From positions 1 through 64,000 of the forward strand of contig NZ_QPJC01000012.1 of the NCBI RefSeq assembly GCF_003337235.1: 64,000 nt of DNA, given 5' to 3'. Origin of the DNA: Halopolyspora algeriensis. Its GTDB lineage: Bacteria; Actinomycetota; Actinomycetes; Mycobacteriales; Pseudonocardiaceae. Of this stretch, positions 10,292 through 18,355 are shown one piece after another (the stretch's first letter is position 1; each line of letters begins with the position of its first letter). The position numbers and the translations under genes were made by a program. The notes under the pieces are model-generated. The model was not told where the DNA came from, made no database searches, and saw nothing but the letters and a program-made list of their open reading frames with translations.

Positions 10292-10717
10292 TTGTTCCTG
10301 CAATTGCTCATCGGTCTGTCCGCCGCAGTCGCCTATGGCGTGATCGGCGTGGGAATGATGGTCCTCGGCTACATCCTGGTCGACCTCGCCACACCCGGAA
10401 AGCTCAGCGAGCTGATCTGGGTACATCGCAATCCGAATGCCGCACTCCTGCTCGTGTCCGGTCTGACCGGTGTGGGCATCATCCTGACCACGGCGATCGC
10501 CGCGAGCTCCAACGATCTGGTCGCCGGCCTGATCGGCACACTCGCCTACGGACTGCTCGGTCTCATCCTGATGAGCGTGTCGTTCCTGCTCATCGACGCG
10601 TTCACCCCCGGCAAGCTGGGCGATGAACTGTCCGCCCCGCAGGTGCACCCGGGAACCTGGGTGTCGGCGGGCGCGCACGTGGTGATCGCCACGATCATCG
10701 CCGCTGCCATCTGGTGA
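10292..10717 (+). CDS. DUF350 family membrane protein
   Basis: 141 residues with four transmembrane segments arranged as two repeats. Each repeat ends in a similar motif (GYILVDLATPGKL, then SFLLIDAFTPGKL), the signature of the DUF350/UPF0719 family (YjfL in E. coli). Function is unknown; the family recurs beside polyamine or envelope-stress genes. Start is TTG at 10292 with GAAAGG upstream. It lies 42 bases after the previous gene and 65 bases before the SpeE-like gene, and seems equivalent to Rv2600 of M. tuberculosis (from memory). Confidence 0.85.
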   Translation: MFLQLLIGLSAAVAYGVIGVGMMVLGYILVDLATPGKLSELIWVHRNPNAALLLVSGLTGVGIILTTAIAASSNDLVAGLIGTLAYGLLGLILMSVSFLLIDAFTPGKLGDELSAPQVHPGTWVSAGAHVVIATIIAAAIW

Positions 10718-10782
10718 CGGTCGCCGCCCGCCGAAAGGACCCGCTTCCCGTCCCCGCACCCACAACCTGAACACTGCCCACC

Positions 10783-12423
10783 ATGTCCACCAGCACCGAG
10801 GAGCCGGGGCAGCATCGTGGCCCGGAGCAGGAAACGAGCACCGCCACACCGCCGGGCAGCGACAGCGCGGGCTCCACGGCACCGCGCAGGCGGTTGGCTC
10901 GGGCCACGGTCCTGGTGGCGGTGTTCGTCTGCGCCGCCTGTGGACTGGTGTACGAACTCGCCCTGGTCGCCCTCGGCAGCTATCTGATCGGTGACACCGT
11001 GGGCCAGGCCTCGATCGTGCTGTCCCTGATGGTGTTCGCGATGGGGATCGGGGCGCTGGCCGCCAAACCTCTCCAGCGGTGGGCGGCCACCGCGTTCGCC
11101 GCCGTCGAGATCCTCCTGGCACTCCTGGGCGGACTCAGCGTCCTGGGGCTCTACGCCGCGTTCGCGTGGCTGAGTCTGTACATGCCCGCACTGATCGTCA
11201 CGGCGCTCGTGCTGGGCACGCTGATCGGTGCCGAGATTCCGCTGCTGATGGTGCTGCTGCAGCGGATCCGGCGGCAGGAAGCGGGCTCCGCGGTCGCCGA
11301 CCTGTTCGCCGCCGACTACGTGGGGGCGCTGATCGGCGGGCTGGCCTTCCCGTTCCTGCTGCTGCCGCTGTTCGGCCAGATCCAGGGCGCGCTGTTGGTC
11401 GGCATGCTCAACGCCGCCGCCGGGCTCGGCCTGGTGCTCACGGTCTACCGCCGCGAACTGACCAAGCGGATCACGCTGCTGCTCGTGGTGGCCTCGCTGC
11501 TGGCGGGCGGGACCTTGGGCGGCGCCTATGCACTCGCCGACGAGTTCGAGGTGACCGCCCGGCAGGCGCTGTACGCCGATCCGGTCGTGTATGCACAGCG
11601 CACCCAGTATCAGGAGATCGTGCTCACGCGGTCGATGTCTCTGACGGGCACTGCGGACACCCGCCTGTTCCTCAACGGGGACCTGCAGTTCAGTTCCGTG
11701 GACGAGCCCCGCTACCACGAGGCACTGGTGCATCCGGCGATGGCCGGTGAGCACTCCCGCGTACTGATTCTCGGCGGCGGCGACGGGCTCGCCCTGCGCG
11801 AGGTCCTGCGGTACCCCGACGTCGAGCAGGTCACTCTCGTCGAGATGGACCCGGCGGTGCTGAAACTGGCCCGCACGAACCCGCTGCTGACCTCGCTGAA
11901 CGAGAACGCCTTCGACGATCCCCGGGTGAACACGATCGCAGCGGACGCGTTCAGCTGGCTGCGGCAGAGCAAGCAGCGCTACGACGTCGTGCTGGTCGAC
12001 ATGCCCGATCCGGACTCGACCGCGACGGCCAAGCTGTACTCGACGGAGTTCTACGCCCTCGTCGGCCACGTGATGGCCGAAGGGGCCCGCCTCATCGTGC
12101 AGTCGGGTTCGCCCTACTTCGCCCCGGAGGCCTTCTGGTGCATCGAGGCGACGATGCGCCGGGCGGGCCTGGCCACGGTGCCGTATTCCGTATCGGTGCC
12201 CAGTTTCGGGCAGTGGGGCTTCCAGCTGGCCCGGAAGGGAGCGTCTCCTCCCGCGTTGCGGCTGCCCGCGGACGCTCCCCCGCTGCGCTCGCTGGATCCG
12301 GCCACGCTGCGGGCGGCGGCGGTATTTCCGCCGGACCGGGATCGAATCCCGGGAGTGGAGGCTTCCACCCTCATGCACCCGACGATCCTGGAGTACTCCC
12401 GCGGTGCCTGGCGGAACTACTGA
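10783..12423 (+). CDS. speE: Membrane-anchored polyamine aminopropyltransferase (spermidine synthase-like)
   Basis: 546 residues, twice the length of soluble SpeE. Residues about 40-240 carry six to seven transmembrane helices; the C-terminal third is a Rossmann methyltransferase-like SpeE domain. Motifs: QYQEIVLTRS, LILGGGDGLALREVL and VTLVEMDP for decarboxylated-SAM binding, then VDMPDPDSTATAKLYS, the form typical of the membrane subfamily rather than the DxxDP of soluble enzymes. Predicted reaction: transfer of aminopropyl from decarboxylated SAM to an amine; the substrate is not proven for this subfamily. Last gene of the DUF4178-DUF4247-DUF350 cluster; equivalent to Rv2601 by position. 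A hairpin follows at 12471. Confidence 0.85.
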   Translation: MSTSTEEPGQHRGPEQETSTATPPGSDSAGSTAPRRRLARATVLVAVFVCAACGLVYELALVALGSYLIGDTVGQASIVLSLMVFAMGIGALAAKPLQRWAATAFAAVEILLALLGGLSVLGLYAAFAWLSLYMPALIVTALVLGTLIGAEIPLLMVLLQRIRRQEAGSAVADLFAADYVGALIGGLAFPFLLLPLFGQIQGALLVGMLNAAAGLGLVLTVYRRELTKRITLLLVVASLLAGGTLGGAYALADEFEVTARQALYADPVVYAQRTQYQEIVLTRSMSLTGTADTRLFLNGDLQFSSVDEPRYHEALVHPAMAGEHSRVLILGGGDGLALREVLRYPDVEQVTLVEMDPAVLKLARTNPLLTSLNENAFDDPRVNTIAADAFSWLRQSKQRYDVVLVDMPDPDSTATAKLYSTEFYALVGHVMAEGARLIVQSGSPYFAPEAFWCIEATMRRAGLATVPYSVSVPSFGQWGFQLARKGASPPALRLPADAPPLRSLDPATLRAAAVFPPDRDRIPGVEASTLMHPTILEYSRGAWRNY

Positions 12424-12470
12424 GGAGTGCTTTCGAGCCGGCTCGCGTAGCGGTGCGGTGGCGAAACCTC

Positions 12471-12489
12471 CGGCTGCGCCTCGCAGCCG
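12471..12489. terminator. Hairpin between convergent speE-like and lacI-type genes
   Basis: An 8-bp perfect stem CGGCTGCG/CGCAGCCG with a 3-base loop in the 84-base gap between two convergent stop codons. It could end transcription from both sides. Confidence 0.5.
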
Positions 12490-12507
12490 AAGAGCCGAGC
12501 AGCCGCA

Positions 12508-13608
12508 TCACGGCCCGAACCACCGCTCCTCCACGGAGCGCGGGGAAGCCGCTGTCGACCCCGTCACCAGCTGCGTATCCAACCGGACCTCACGTGGGCG
12601 CCCCGGCTCGCCGGCGTCCAGCAGCAGCCTCCCGGCTGCGCGGCCCTTCTCCAGCATCGGCTGGCGCACCGTGGTCAGCCCGACCCGCTCGGCTTCGGTG
12701 ATGCCGTCGAATCCGGTGATCGACAGGTCCTCGGGAACGCGGCGACCACGATTGCGTGTCTCGTTCAACGCGCCCAGCGCGAGAATGTCCGAGGTGCACA
12801 TGATCGCCGTGATCTCGGGGTTGGACTCCAGGAGCTGGCCCGCGGCCGATTCACCCGAGGCGATCGTGTGGTCGAAGCGCTCGACGACGGGAACCTGTTC
12901 CCAATCGATCCCGATGGCCTCGAAAGCCTCGGCCAGTGCGGTCAACCGCTTCTTCTGCACGTGGAAACTCGCGTTCTCCTGCCGCTGCACCGAGGCAGGC
13001 CCGTCGTTGCGGGCCCGGGCCAGCCGCATGCACAGCACACCGATCTTGCGATGCCCGAGCCCGATCAGGTGCTCGGCCATGGTCTTGATGGCCCGGGAGT
13101 CGTCGATGCCGACGCGATCGAGGTTTTCGATGCTCGGCTGGTCGCACACCACTGCGGGCACCGGCCGCTCCAGCACCGCAGCCAGGTGGGGGTCGTCGTC
13201 GGGGACCGAGTAGACGACGAAGCCGTCGACCCCCGCACGGTGCACCGAGGCCACGTCCTCGCGTTCGGGGTTCGCCGGGATGAGCAACAGACCACTGCCC
13301 GCGTCCTCGCACGCCAGTGCGAGCCCTTCCAGGAATCCCACCGCGGCGGGGTCCCGGAACGCGTAGGAGAGGTTCTCCGTGAGCAGGAGGCCGACGGCAC
13401 CCGCCTTGCGGGTCCGCAAGGACCGCGCCACCGGGTCCGGGCCCGGATAGCCGAGTCTGCGAGCGGTGTCGAGCACTCTCTTGCGCAGCTCGGGGGAGAG
13501 CTGATCCGGCCGGTTGTATGCATTCGACACGGTCGTCCGGGAAACCCCCAACTCCGCCGCGAGCGAAGCGAGGGTCGCGGGCCGCCGCACGTTCATTGAC
13601 CGCACCAT
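12508..13608 (-). CDS. LacI family transcriptional regulator
   Basis: 366 residues. The N-terminal helix-turn-helix and hinge read ATLASLAAELGVSRTTVSNAYN and DPVARSLRTRKA, as in all LacI/GalR proteins; the rest is a periplasmic-binding-protein-like effector domain (VGLLLTENLSYAF, VCDQPSIENLDRVGIDD, IMCTSDILALGAL, ITGFDGITEAERVGLTTVRQP). The ligand, usually a sugar or nucleoside, cannot be told. Start is ATG 13608 or ATG 13596, the latter closer to the usual LacI N-terminus. A 15-base palindrome lies immediately upstream, which suggests autoregulation. The next gene upstream is the divergent zinc operon; no sugar gene is adjacent. Confidence 0.9.
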   Translation of the reverse strand: MVRSMNVRRPATLASLAAELGVSRTTVSNAYNRPDQLSPELRKRVLDTARRLGYPGPDPVARSLRTRKAGAVGLLLTENLSYAFRDPAAVGFLEGLALACEDAGSGLLLIPANPEREDVASVHRAGVDGFVVYSVPDDDPHLAAVLERPVPAVVCDQPSIENLDRVGIDDSRAIKTMAEHLIGLGHRKIGVLCMRLARARNDGPASVQRQENASFHVQKKRLTALAEAFEAIGIDWEQVPVVERFDHTIASGESAAGQLLESNPEITAIMCTSDILALGALNETRNRGRRVPEDLSITGFDGITEAERVGLTTVRQPMLEKGRAAGRLLLDAGEPGRPREVRLDTQLVTGSTAASPRSVEERWFGP

Positions 13609-13612
13609 GCAG

Positions 13613-13627
13613 GAACCGTAACGGTTC
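13613..13627. promoter_or_regulatory. Probable operator of the LacI-type regulator
   Basis: GAACCGTAACGGTTC is two perfect 7-base arms around one central base, the size and symmetry of LacI-family operators (many have a central CG; here the centre is A). It lies 5 bases before the upstream ATG and 17 before the second ATG of the regulator, so binding would block its own transcription. Confidence 0.6.
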
Positions 13628-13754
13628 AGTAGGCCGGGGTGAAGCCCGAATGTCACGGATCCCACGCTTGCCCGCGCGAACAGGCATCCGCGCATCCGAG
13701 AGACGAGTCCCCCGGTCGAGTGCAATCCGGTGTGCGCGGTGCGTATACTACTCT

Positions 13755-13775
13755 CGACAATGATTACCATTCTCG
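13755..13775 (+). promoter_or_regulatory. Zur-like zinc box before the metal ABC transporter
   Basis: A 21-base imperfect palindrome centred on ATGATTACCAT (outer CGA/TCG and inner AATG/CATT pairs match, two mismatched pairs). It resembles Zur operators of actinomycetes, which have an A/T-rich AATGATnnTCATT core. It is 50 bases upstream of the substrate-binding protein gene and stands out from the GC-rich surroundings. Zinc-dependent repression of the operon is inferred. Confidence 0.6.
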
Positions 13776-13824
13776 ATCGAGATCGCCCTTCCGAGCGATG
13801 CGATCCTGCCTGGGAGGAGGCCTC

Positions 13825-14871
13825 GTGAGGGCTCACCGTCATCGGCGTCTCCACCGCGGCAGGACCGCGGTCGCCACGGCCGGGCTCCTCGCGGCAGCCC
13901 TGGTGGTGACCGCATGCGGTATCGGCGAGAGGCCGGAGTCCGGCAGCGCCACGGGAAAGCCGACGGTGGTCGCTTCCACGAGCGTGTGGGGCAGCGTCGC
14001 GCGGGCCGTCGGCGGTGACTCCATCGATGTCGAAGCCATCATCGACAATGCCGAAGCCGACCCGCACTCCTACGAGAGCACCCCGCGCGACGCCGTGAAG
14101 GTCGACAATGCCGACCTCGTGGTGTTCAACGGTGGCGGATTCGATCCGTTCATCCGCCAGATACTGTCCGCAGGCGGCGGGGACCAGCCGGTTGTGGAAG
14201 CGTTCCGGATCGCGGGCGAGCACGAGCGGCACCCGGGTGAGCCCCCTTCCGGGGGAGACCACCACCATCCCGACCACGGGCACCACTCCGCCGGCAACGA
14301 GCACGTCTGGTACGACCTGCCCACCGTCGGCGACGTCGCCGATCGGATCGCCGACGAGTTGACTCGGCTCCAGCCGGACAAGCGGCACGTCTTCCTCCAG
14401 GCGGCGGCCGAGTTCAACACCGAGCTCCGCCACCTGGAGGAACGCCTCGCCCGGATCGCGGCGAACCACCGGGGCGAGAAAGTCATCGCCACCGCCCCGG
14501 TGGCCGACCTGCTCATCGAGCGAGCCGGGCTGAACGACATCACGCCACGGCCCTTCGTGCAGGCCGTCGAATCGGGCAATGCCCCCGCGGCGGCATCGAT
14601 CGCCAGGCTTCAGGATCTCGTGGACGCACGGCAGCCCTCCGTGGTGATCCACAATCCGCAGACCGCCTCCCCACTGACCGAATGGCTCCGCACCCGGGCG
14701 CAGCGCAACGGGATACCGGTGATCACGATGACCGGAATGCTGCCCGCGAATCGCACGTATTCCGAGTGGATGCGAGCCCAGATCTCGGATCTGGAAACCG
14801 CACTCGACAGCAACCCACGAGGCGGCAGCCGCCGCCGGGCCGACACCGACAGGACCACTGACCCGCCATGA
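13825..14871 (+). CDS. Zinc/manganese ABC transporter substrate-binding lipoprotein (ZnuA/AztC type)
   Basis: 348 residues. A basic leader and hydrophobic core end in the lipobox VVTACG, so the protein is a surface lipoprotein. The mature part is a cluster 9 metal-binding protein: VVASTSVWGSVARAVGGD, DPHSYESTPRD (first metal His), a histidine-rich loop at about residues 145-160 (HHHPDHGHH), EHVWYDLPTV (second His) and TYSEWM near the end. His-rich loops are typical of zinc-type members. GTG 13825 has GGGAGGAGG just upstream. Its stop overlaps the ATPase start (ATGA). Zinc is preferred over manganese because of the His loop and the Zur-like box. Confidence 0.85.
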   Translation: MRAHRHRRLHRGRTAVATAGLLAAALVVTACGIGERPESGSATGKPTVVASTSVWGSVARAVGGDSIDVEAIIDNAEADPHSYESTPRDAVKVDNADLVVFNGGGFDPFIRQILSAGGGDQPVVEAFRIAGEHERHPGEPPSGGDHHHPDHGHHSAGNEHVWYDLPTVGDVADRIADELTRLQPDKRHVFLQAAAEFNTELRHLEERLARIAANHRGEKVIATAPVADLLIERAGLNDITPRPFVQAVESGNAPAAASIARLQDLVDARQPSVVIHNPQTASPLTEWLRTRAQRNGIPVITMTGMLPANRTYSEWMRAQISDLETALDSNPRGGSRRRADTDRTTDPP

Positions 14872-15728
14872 CCACGCACCCCACCTCCGCAGCACCGCGC
14901 ACCGAGACGTGGCAACAGCGCTCCCCGGCCGTGCGGCTGCGCCGGGCACGTCTCTCCTACGGCCCGCGCACGCTCTGGGACGGCCTGGACCTCGATGTCG
15001 ATCCGGGCGAGTTCCTCGCGATTCTCGGACCGAACGGATCGGGCAAGACGAGCCTGCTACGCGTGCTTCTCGGACTGCAACCGCTGAGCGCGGGCACGGT
15101 CGAGATCGCAGGAGCACCCACGCACCGCGGCAACAGCAGGATCGGCTACATCCCGCAACAACGTGCCCTGGAAGCCACCCTCACCCTGCGGGGCAACGAT
15201 CTGGTCGGCCTCGGCCTGGACGGCCACCACTGGGGGATCGGGCTCCGGCAGCGTTCCGAGCGCAGGCATAGGGTCCAGCGGGCCCTCCGGGCCGTCGGGG
15301 CCACCGGCTACGCGAAGACACCTCTCGGCCTTCTTTCCGGGGGTGAGCAACAACGCCTTCGTGTCGCCCAGGCCCTGGTCGGCGATCCCGACGTGCTGCT
15401 GTGCGACGAGCCCCTGCTGTCGCTGGACATCTCCCACCAGCGCCGGGTGAGCCGATTGATCGCCCAGCAGGCCGCGGAGTCACAGGCGGCCGTGTTGTTC
15501 GTCACCCACGAGATCAACCCCGTGCTGCCCCTCGTCGACCGGGTCCTCTACCTGGTCGACGGGCGATTCCGGATCGGAACACCCGATGAGGTGATGAACT
15601 CGGCGACGCTGTCCGAGTTGTACGGCACGGACGTCGAGGTCGCCCGCGTCGGAGGCCGACTCGTCGTCGCAGGCACCGAGTTCGACAGCGGGCACGAGCA
15701 CCACGTCCACGAGGGGGAGCAGGCATGA
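14868..15728 (+). CDS. Zinc/manganese ABC transporter ATP-binding protein
   Basis: 286 residues. Walker A GPNGSGKTS, Q-loop in YIPQQ, signature LSGGEQQRLRVAQAL, Walker B VLLCDEP and the switch His in VTHEI are intact, so it should hydrolyse ATP to drive import. The C-terminal extension contains a short His-rich stretch (SGHEHHVHEGE) that may hold zinc. Starts with ATG overlapping the preceding stop and ends overlapping the permease start, a tightly coupled three-gene operon. ZnuC/AztA-type by context. Confidence 0.88.
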   Translation: MTTHPTSAAPRTETWQQRSPAVRLRRARLSYGPRTLWDGLDLDVDPGEFLAILGPNGSGKTSLLRVLLGLQPLSAGTVEIAGAPTHRGNSRIGYIPQQRALEATLTLRGNDLVGLGLDGHHWGIGLRQRSERRHRVQRALRAVGATGYAKTPLGLLSGGEQQRLRVAQALVGDPDVLLCDEPLLSLDISHQRRVSRLIAQQAAESQAAVLFVTHEINPVLPLVDRVLYLVDGRFRIGTPDEVMNSATLSELYGTDVEVARVGGRLVVAGTEFDSGHEHHVHEGEQA

Positions 15729-16612
15729 ACCGGCTGATCGAAGCGCTGAGCAACATGCTCGACTTCGGGGTCACGGCGGACCTGCTCGGCTATCCGTTCG
15801 TCCAGCAGGCGCTGCTCGCCGCGGCGGCGCTCGGGCTCGTTTCCGGCGTACTCACACCGCTTGTGGTCACCCGCAAGATGTCCTTCGCCGTGCACGGCAC
15901 GGCCGAGCTCGCGTTCACCGGGGCAGCCGCAGCACTCCTGCTCGGCGTCAGCGCCGAAGCGGGAGCCCTGGCCGGGGCGGTCGTGGCGGCACTGCTGCTG
16001 GGCCTGCTCGGGCAGCGGGACACCGAGCGGGACTCGGTGATCGGCGCGGTCCTGTCGTTCGGGCTCGGCATCGGCGCGCTGCTGCTGTGGATGAACCCGG
16101 AGCGCACAGCGAACAAGTTCAGCCTGCTGGTGGGTCAGATCGTCGGGGTCGACTCGGCGGACGTCACACTGCTGACCGTGTGCGCTGCCCTGGTGCTCGT
16201 GGCGATGGCGTTCCTCTACCGGCCGTTGCTGTTCGCCAGCGTCGACCCGGATGTCGCGGCGGCACGCGGCGTCCCCGCTCGCATCCTGGCCCCGGTGTTC
16301 TCCCTGCTGGTCGGCATCGCCACCGCACTGGGTGTCCATGTCGTCGGCGCCTTGCTCGTCATGGCGCTGATGGTGACCCCGGGGGCGGCAGCGAGCAGGG
16401 TGACGGCGAGCCCGGTCACGGCAACAGTGCTGTCGGTGATCTTCGCCGAGGCTGCCGTTCTGGGCGGGATCGTGCTGTCACTGGCACCGGGAGTACCGGT
16501 CAGCGCGTTCGTCACGGTGATCTCGTTCGCCATCTACCTCGTCTGCCGCGCTATCGGATCGGCACGCCTCCGGCGATTCGACAGCAGGGCCCCGGCGCCT
16601 GCCGCCGCGTGA
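15725..16612 (+). CDS. Zinc/manganese ABC transporter permease
   Basis: 295 residues with eight or nine transmembrane helices, the ABC-3 permease family. Recognisable are TPLVVTRKMSFAVHGTAELAFTG (cytoplasmic coupling region) and GVHVVGALLVMALMVTPGAAA near the C-terminus. It should form the membrane pore for the metal delivered by the lipoprotein at 13825. ATG 15725 overlaps the ATPase stop. Last intact gene of the operon; a methyltransferase remnant and a terminator follow. Confidence 0.88.
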   Translation: MNRLIEALSNMLDFGVTADLLGYPFVQQALLAAAALGLVSGVLTPLVVTRKMSFAVHGTAELAFTGAAAALLLGVSAEAGALAGAVVAALLLGLLGQRDTERDSVIGAVLSFGLGIGALLLWMNPERTANKFSLLVGQIVGVDSADVTLLTVCAALVLVAMAFLYRPLLFASVDPDVAAARGVPARILAPVFSLLVGIATALGVHVVGALLVMALMVTPGAAASRVTASPVTATVLSVIFAEAAVLGGIVLSLAPGVPVSAFVTVISFAIYLVCRAIGSARLRRFDSRAPAPAAA

Positions 16613-16628
16613 CGGTCAGGACCCGGTC

Positions 16629-16856
16629 GTGCGGCGCTCGCGGAATGCCGCCGCCTTCACCCGGTGGAAGGCCGTGTCGGCCGACCGGGTTCTCGCACCA
16701 CTGGTGGACGAACGGTCCCAGCGGGCGATCCGGCACAGCGACGAAAACGGATTCTCCGCCGACGACCACGGCGCACTCCTGCGCAAGGCCGGGTTCGCCG
16801 AGGTCGGTATCGTATGGCAGTCCGGCAACGACCACGTCCTGGTCGGCGTTCGCTGA
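16629..16856 (+). pseudogene. Remnant of a SAM-dependent methyltransferase C-terminus
   Basis: 75 residues that resemble only the last third of a class I methyltransferase: a charged helix with VLAPLVDERSQRAI, then GFSADDHGALLRKAGFAEVGIVWQSGNDHVLVGVR. The ADDHxALLxxAGFxxVxxVW pattern is typical of the C-terminal strand pair of such enzymes. The SAM-binding Rossmann core is missing, so it is probably a decayed gene. It follows the zinc permease by 16 bases. It could also be a short independent protein; I rate that less likely. Confidence 0.45.
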
Positions 16857-16955
16857 ACGCCCGCGAGCCTGTCGTACGGCCCGGCTGCTCCGCGGGGTTC
16901 CCGAGACGGGTATCCGTCTGCAGAACCGGCCATACGGGAGAAAGCGGCACCGAGG

Positions 16956-16983
16956 GAGTGGTTCGCCGCCCGGCGAACCACTC
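16956..16983. terminator. Bidirectional hairpin between convergent genes
   Basis: A perfect 13-bp inverted repeat (16956-16968 with 16971-16983, arm GAGTGGTTCGCCG) with almost no loop. It lies between the plus-strand zinc operon/methyltransferase remnant and the minus-strand monooxygenase, 12 bases from the stop of the latter. Confidence 0.7.
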
Positions 16984-16994
16984 ACCGACAGGCA

Positions 16995-17327
16995 TCAGCC
17001 CTGCTGGGGCACCGCCATCTCACCGAGCTCGGACCAGCCGTCCTGCGGGACGTTCGCGTTGACGACCCGCGGTGTCTCAACGAGGTGCGGCGGCAGCGTC
17101 TGCTGCGCCTCCTTGAAGTGGTCGGACTGCACGTGCGCGGCCCCGGCCTCCTCATCGCGGAACGCCTCGACCAGCACGTACTCCGTCGGATCCGTGACAC
17201 TGCGGGACCAGTCGAACCACAGGCATCCCGGCTCGTCGCGGGTGGCCCGGGTGAAATCGTCGGCGATCTCGATCCACCGGTCGGCGTACTCGGGGCGCAC
17301 GCGGAACTTCGCCGTGATGAAAATCAT
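16995..17327 (-). CDS. Antibiotic biosynthesis monooxygenase (ABM) family protein
   Basis: 110 residues, a dimeric alpha-beta barrel protein. MIFITAKFRVRPEY, EPGCLWFDWSRS, YVLVEAFRDEEAGAAHVQSDHFKEA follow the ABM/YgiN quinol monooxygenase pattern, including the conserved His-x5-His-F segment. Members oxidise quinols or polyketide aromatics without a metal or cofactor; the substrate here is unknown. Start at ATG 17327 with GAGGGAG six bases upstream. Single gene, ended by the hairpin at 16956. Confidence 0.8.
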   Translation of the reverse strand: MIFITAKFRVRPEYADRWIEIADDFTRATRDEPGCLWFDWSRSVTDPTEYVLVEAFRDEEAGAAHVQSDHFKEAQQTLPPHLVETPRVVNANVPQDGWSELGEMAVPQQG

Positions 17328-17392
17328 GACTCCCTCTCGATCGATTGAACCTACGCGACATACCCGCAACAGCACCGCGCGATCCCGCGGAA

Positions 17393-18352
17393 TCAGCGCA
17401 GACGGCGCCTGCGGGCCACCTCGGACAGCACGACGCCGGCGGCGACCGACGCGTTCAGCGACTCGACCCCGCCGGCCATCGGGATGGACACCGTCTGATC
17501 ACAGGTCTGACGAATCAGCCGGGACAAGCCGCGTCCCTCGGAGCCGACCACGACCACCAGAGGCTCGGTGGCGAGTTCGAGATCGTCGGAGTCGATATCG
17601 GAATCGGCATCCAGACCGACGACCATCAGTCCTCGCGACTTCAGGTCACTCAAGGTGCGAGTCAGGTTGGCGGCCCTGGCCACCGGGATCCTGGCCGCGG
17701 TACCGGCACTCGTACGCCAGGCGACCGCCGTCATCCCGGCGCTGCGGCGCTGGGGAAGCAGCACCCCGTGCGCACCGAAGGCCGCTGCCGAGCGCACCAC
17801 CGCGCCGAGATTGCGCGGGTCCGTCACACCGTCGAGTGCCACCAGCAGCGGTGCCATCCCGGAGTTGTGCGCCTTGGTGAGCACATCTTCCGGATGCGCG
17901 TAGTCGTACGGCGACACCTGCAGCGCCATCCCCTGGTGCAAGGCGCCACCGGTCATCCGGTCGAGTTCGGAGCGCGGTACCTCCACCACGGAGATCCCCT
18001 GATCGGTGGCCCGCTCGACGGCCTCGGTGACGCGCTCGTCGGCGTCGATGCCCTGCGCCACGTACATCCCGGTGGCGGGCACACCCGCCCGAATGCACTC
18101 GGAGACAGGATTGCGTCCGGCCACCATCTCCGGGGCGTTCTCGGCAGCCTTGCGCCGCTTCTGCCGCTGCTCCTCGGCCTGCTTGCGCGCATCCGCACGG
18201 CGCTTGGCCGGGTGCGCGACACGGTTCTCCGCCTTCGGCGTCGGCCCCTTGCCCTCCAGGCCCTTGCGCCGCTGTCCGCCGGAACCGACGGTCATGCCCT
18301 TCTTGGTGCCCTGCTTGCGCACCGCTCCACGGCGCCTGTCGTTGCCCGCCAC
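17393..18352 (-). CDS. rlmB: 23S rRNA (guanosine-2'-O)-methyltransferase RlmB-type (SpoU/TrmH family)
   Basis: 319 residues. A lysine/arginine-rich N-terminal arm of about 70 residues, an L30e-like substrate-binding domain ([14 protein letters not shown]), then the SPOUT knot: [40 protein letters not shown] and [20 protein letters not shown], the three motifs that bind SAM in the trefoil knot. It should methylate a guanosine of 23S rRNA in the peptidyl-transferase region. GTG start, three bases after cysS, so it is cotranscribed with it, the same pair as in mycobacteria. Confidence 0.92.
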   Translation of the reverse strand: MAGNDRRRGAVRKQGTKKGMTVGSGGQRRKGLEGKGPTPKAENRVAHPAKRRADARKQAEEQRQKRRKAAENAPEMVAGRNPVSECIRAGVPATGMYVAQGIDADERVTEAVERATDQGISVVEVPRSELDRMTGGALHQGMALQVSPYDYAHPEDVLTKAHNSGMAPLLVALDGVTDPRNLGAVVRSAAAFGAHGVLLPQRRSAGMTAVAWRTSAGTAARIPVARAANLTRTLSDLKSRGLMVVGLDADSDIDSDDLELATEPLVVVVGSEGRGLSRLIRQTCDQTVSIPMAGGVESLNASVAAGVVLSEVARRRRLR

Positions 18353-18355
18353 GTG

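Noticed and set aside
16629-16856. A full methyltransferase gene
   Set aside because: Only the last third of the fold can be read and no SAM-binding glycine loop is present in any frame upstream, where the zinc permease occupies the sequence.
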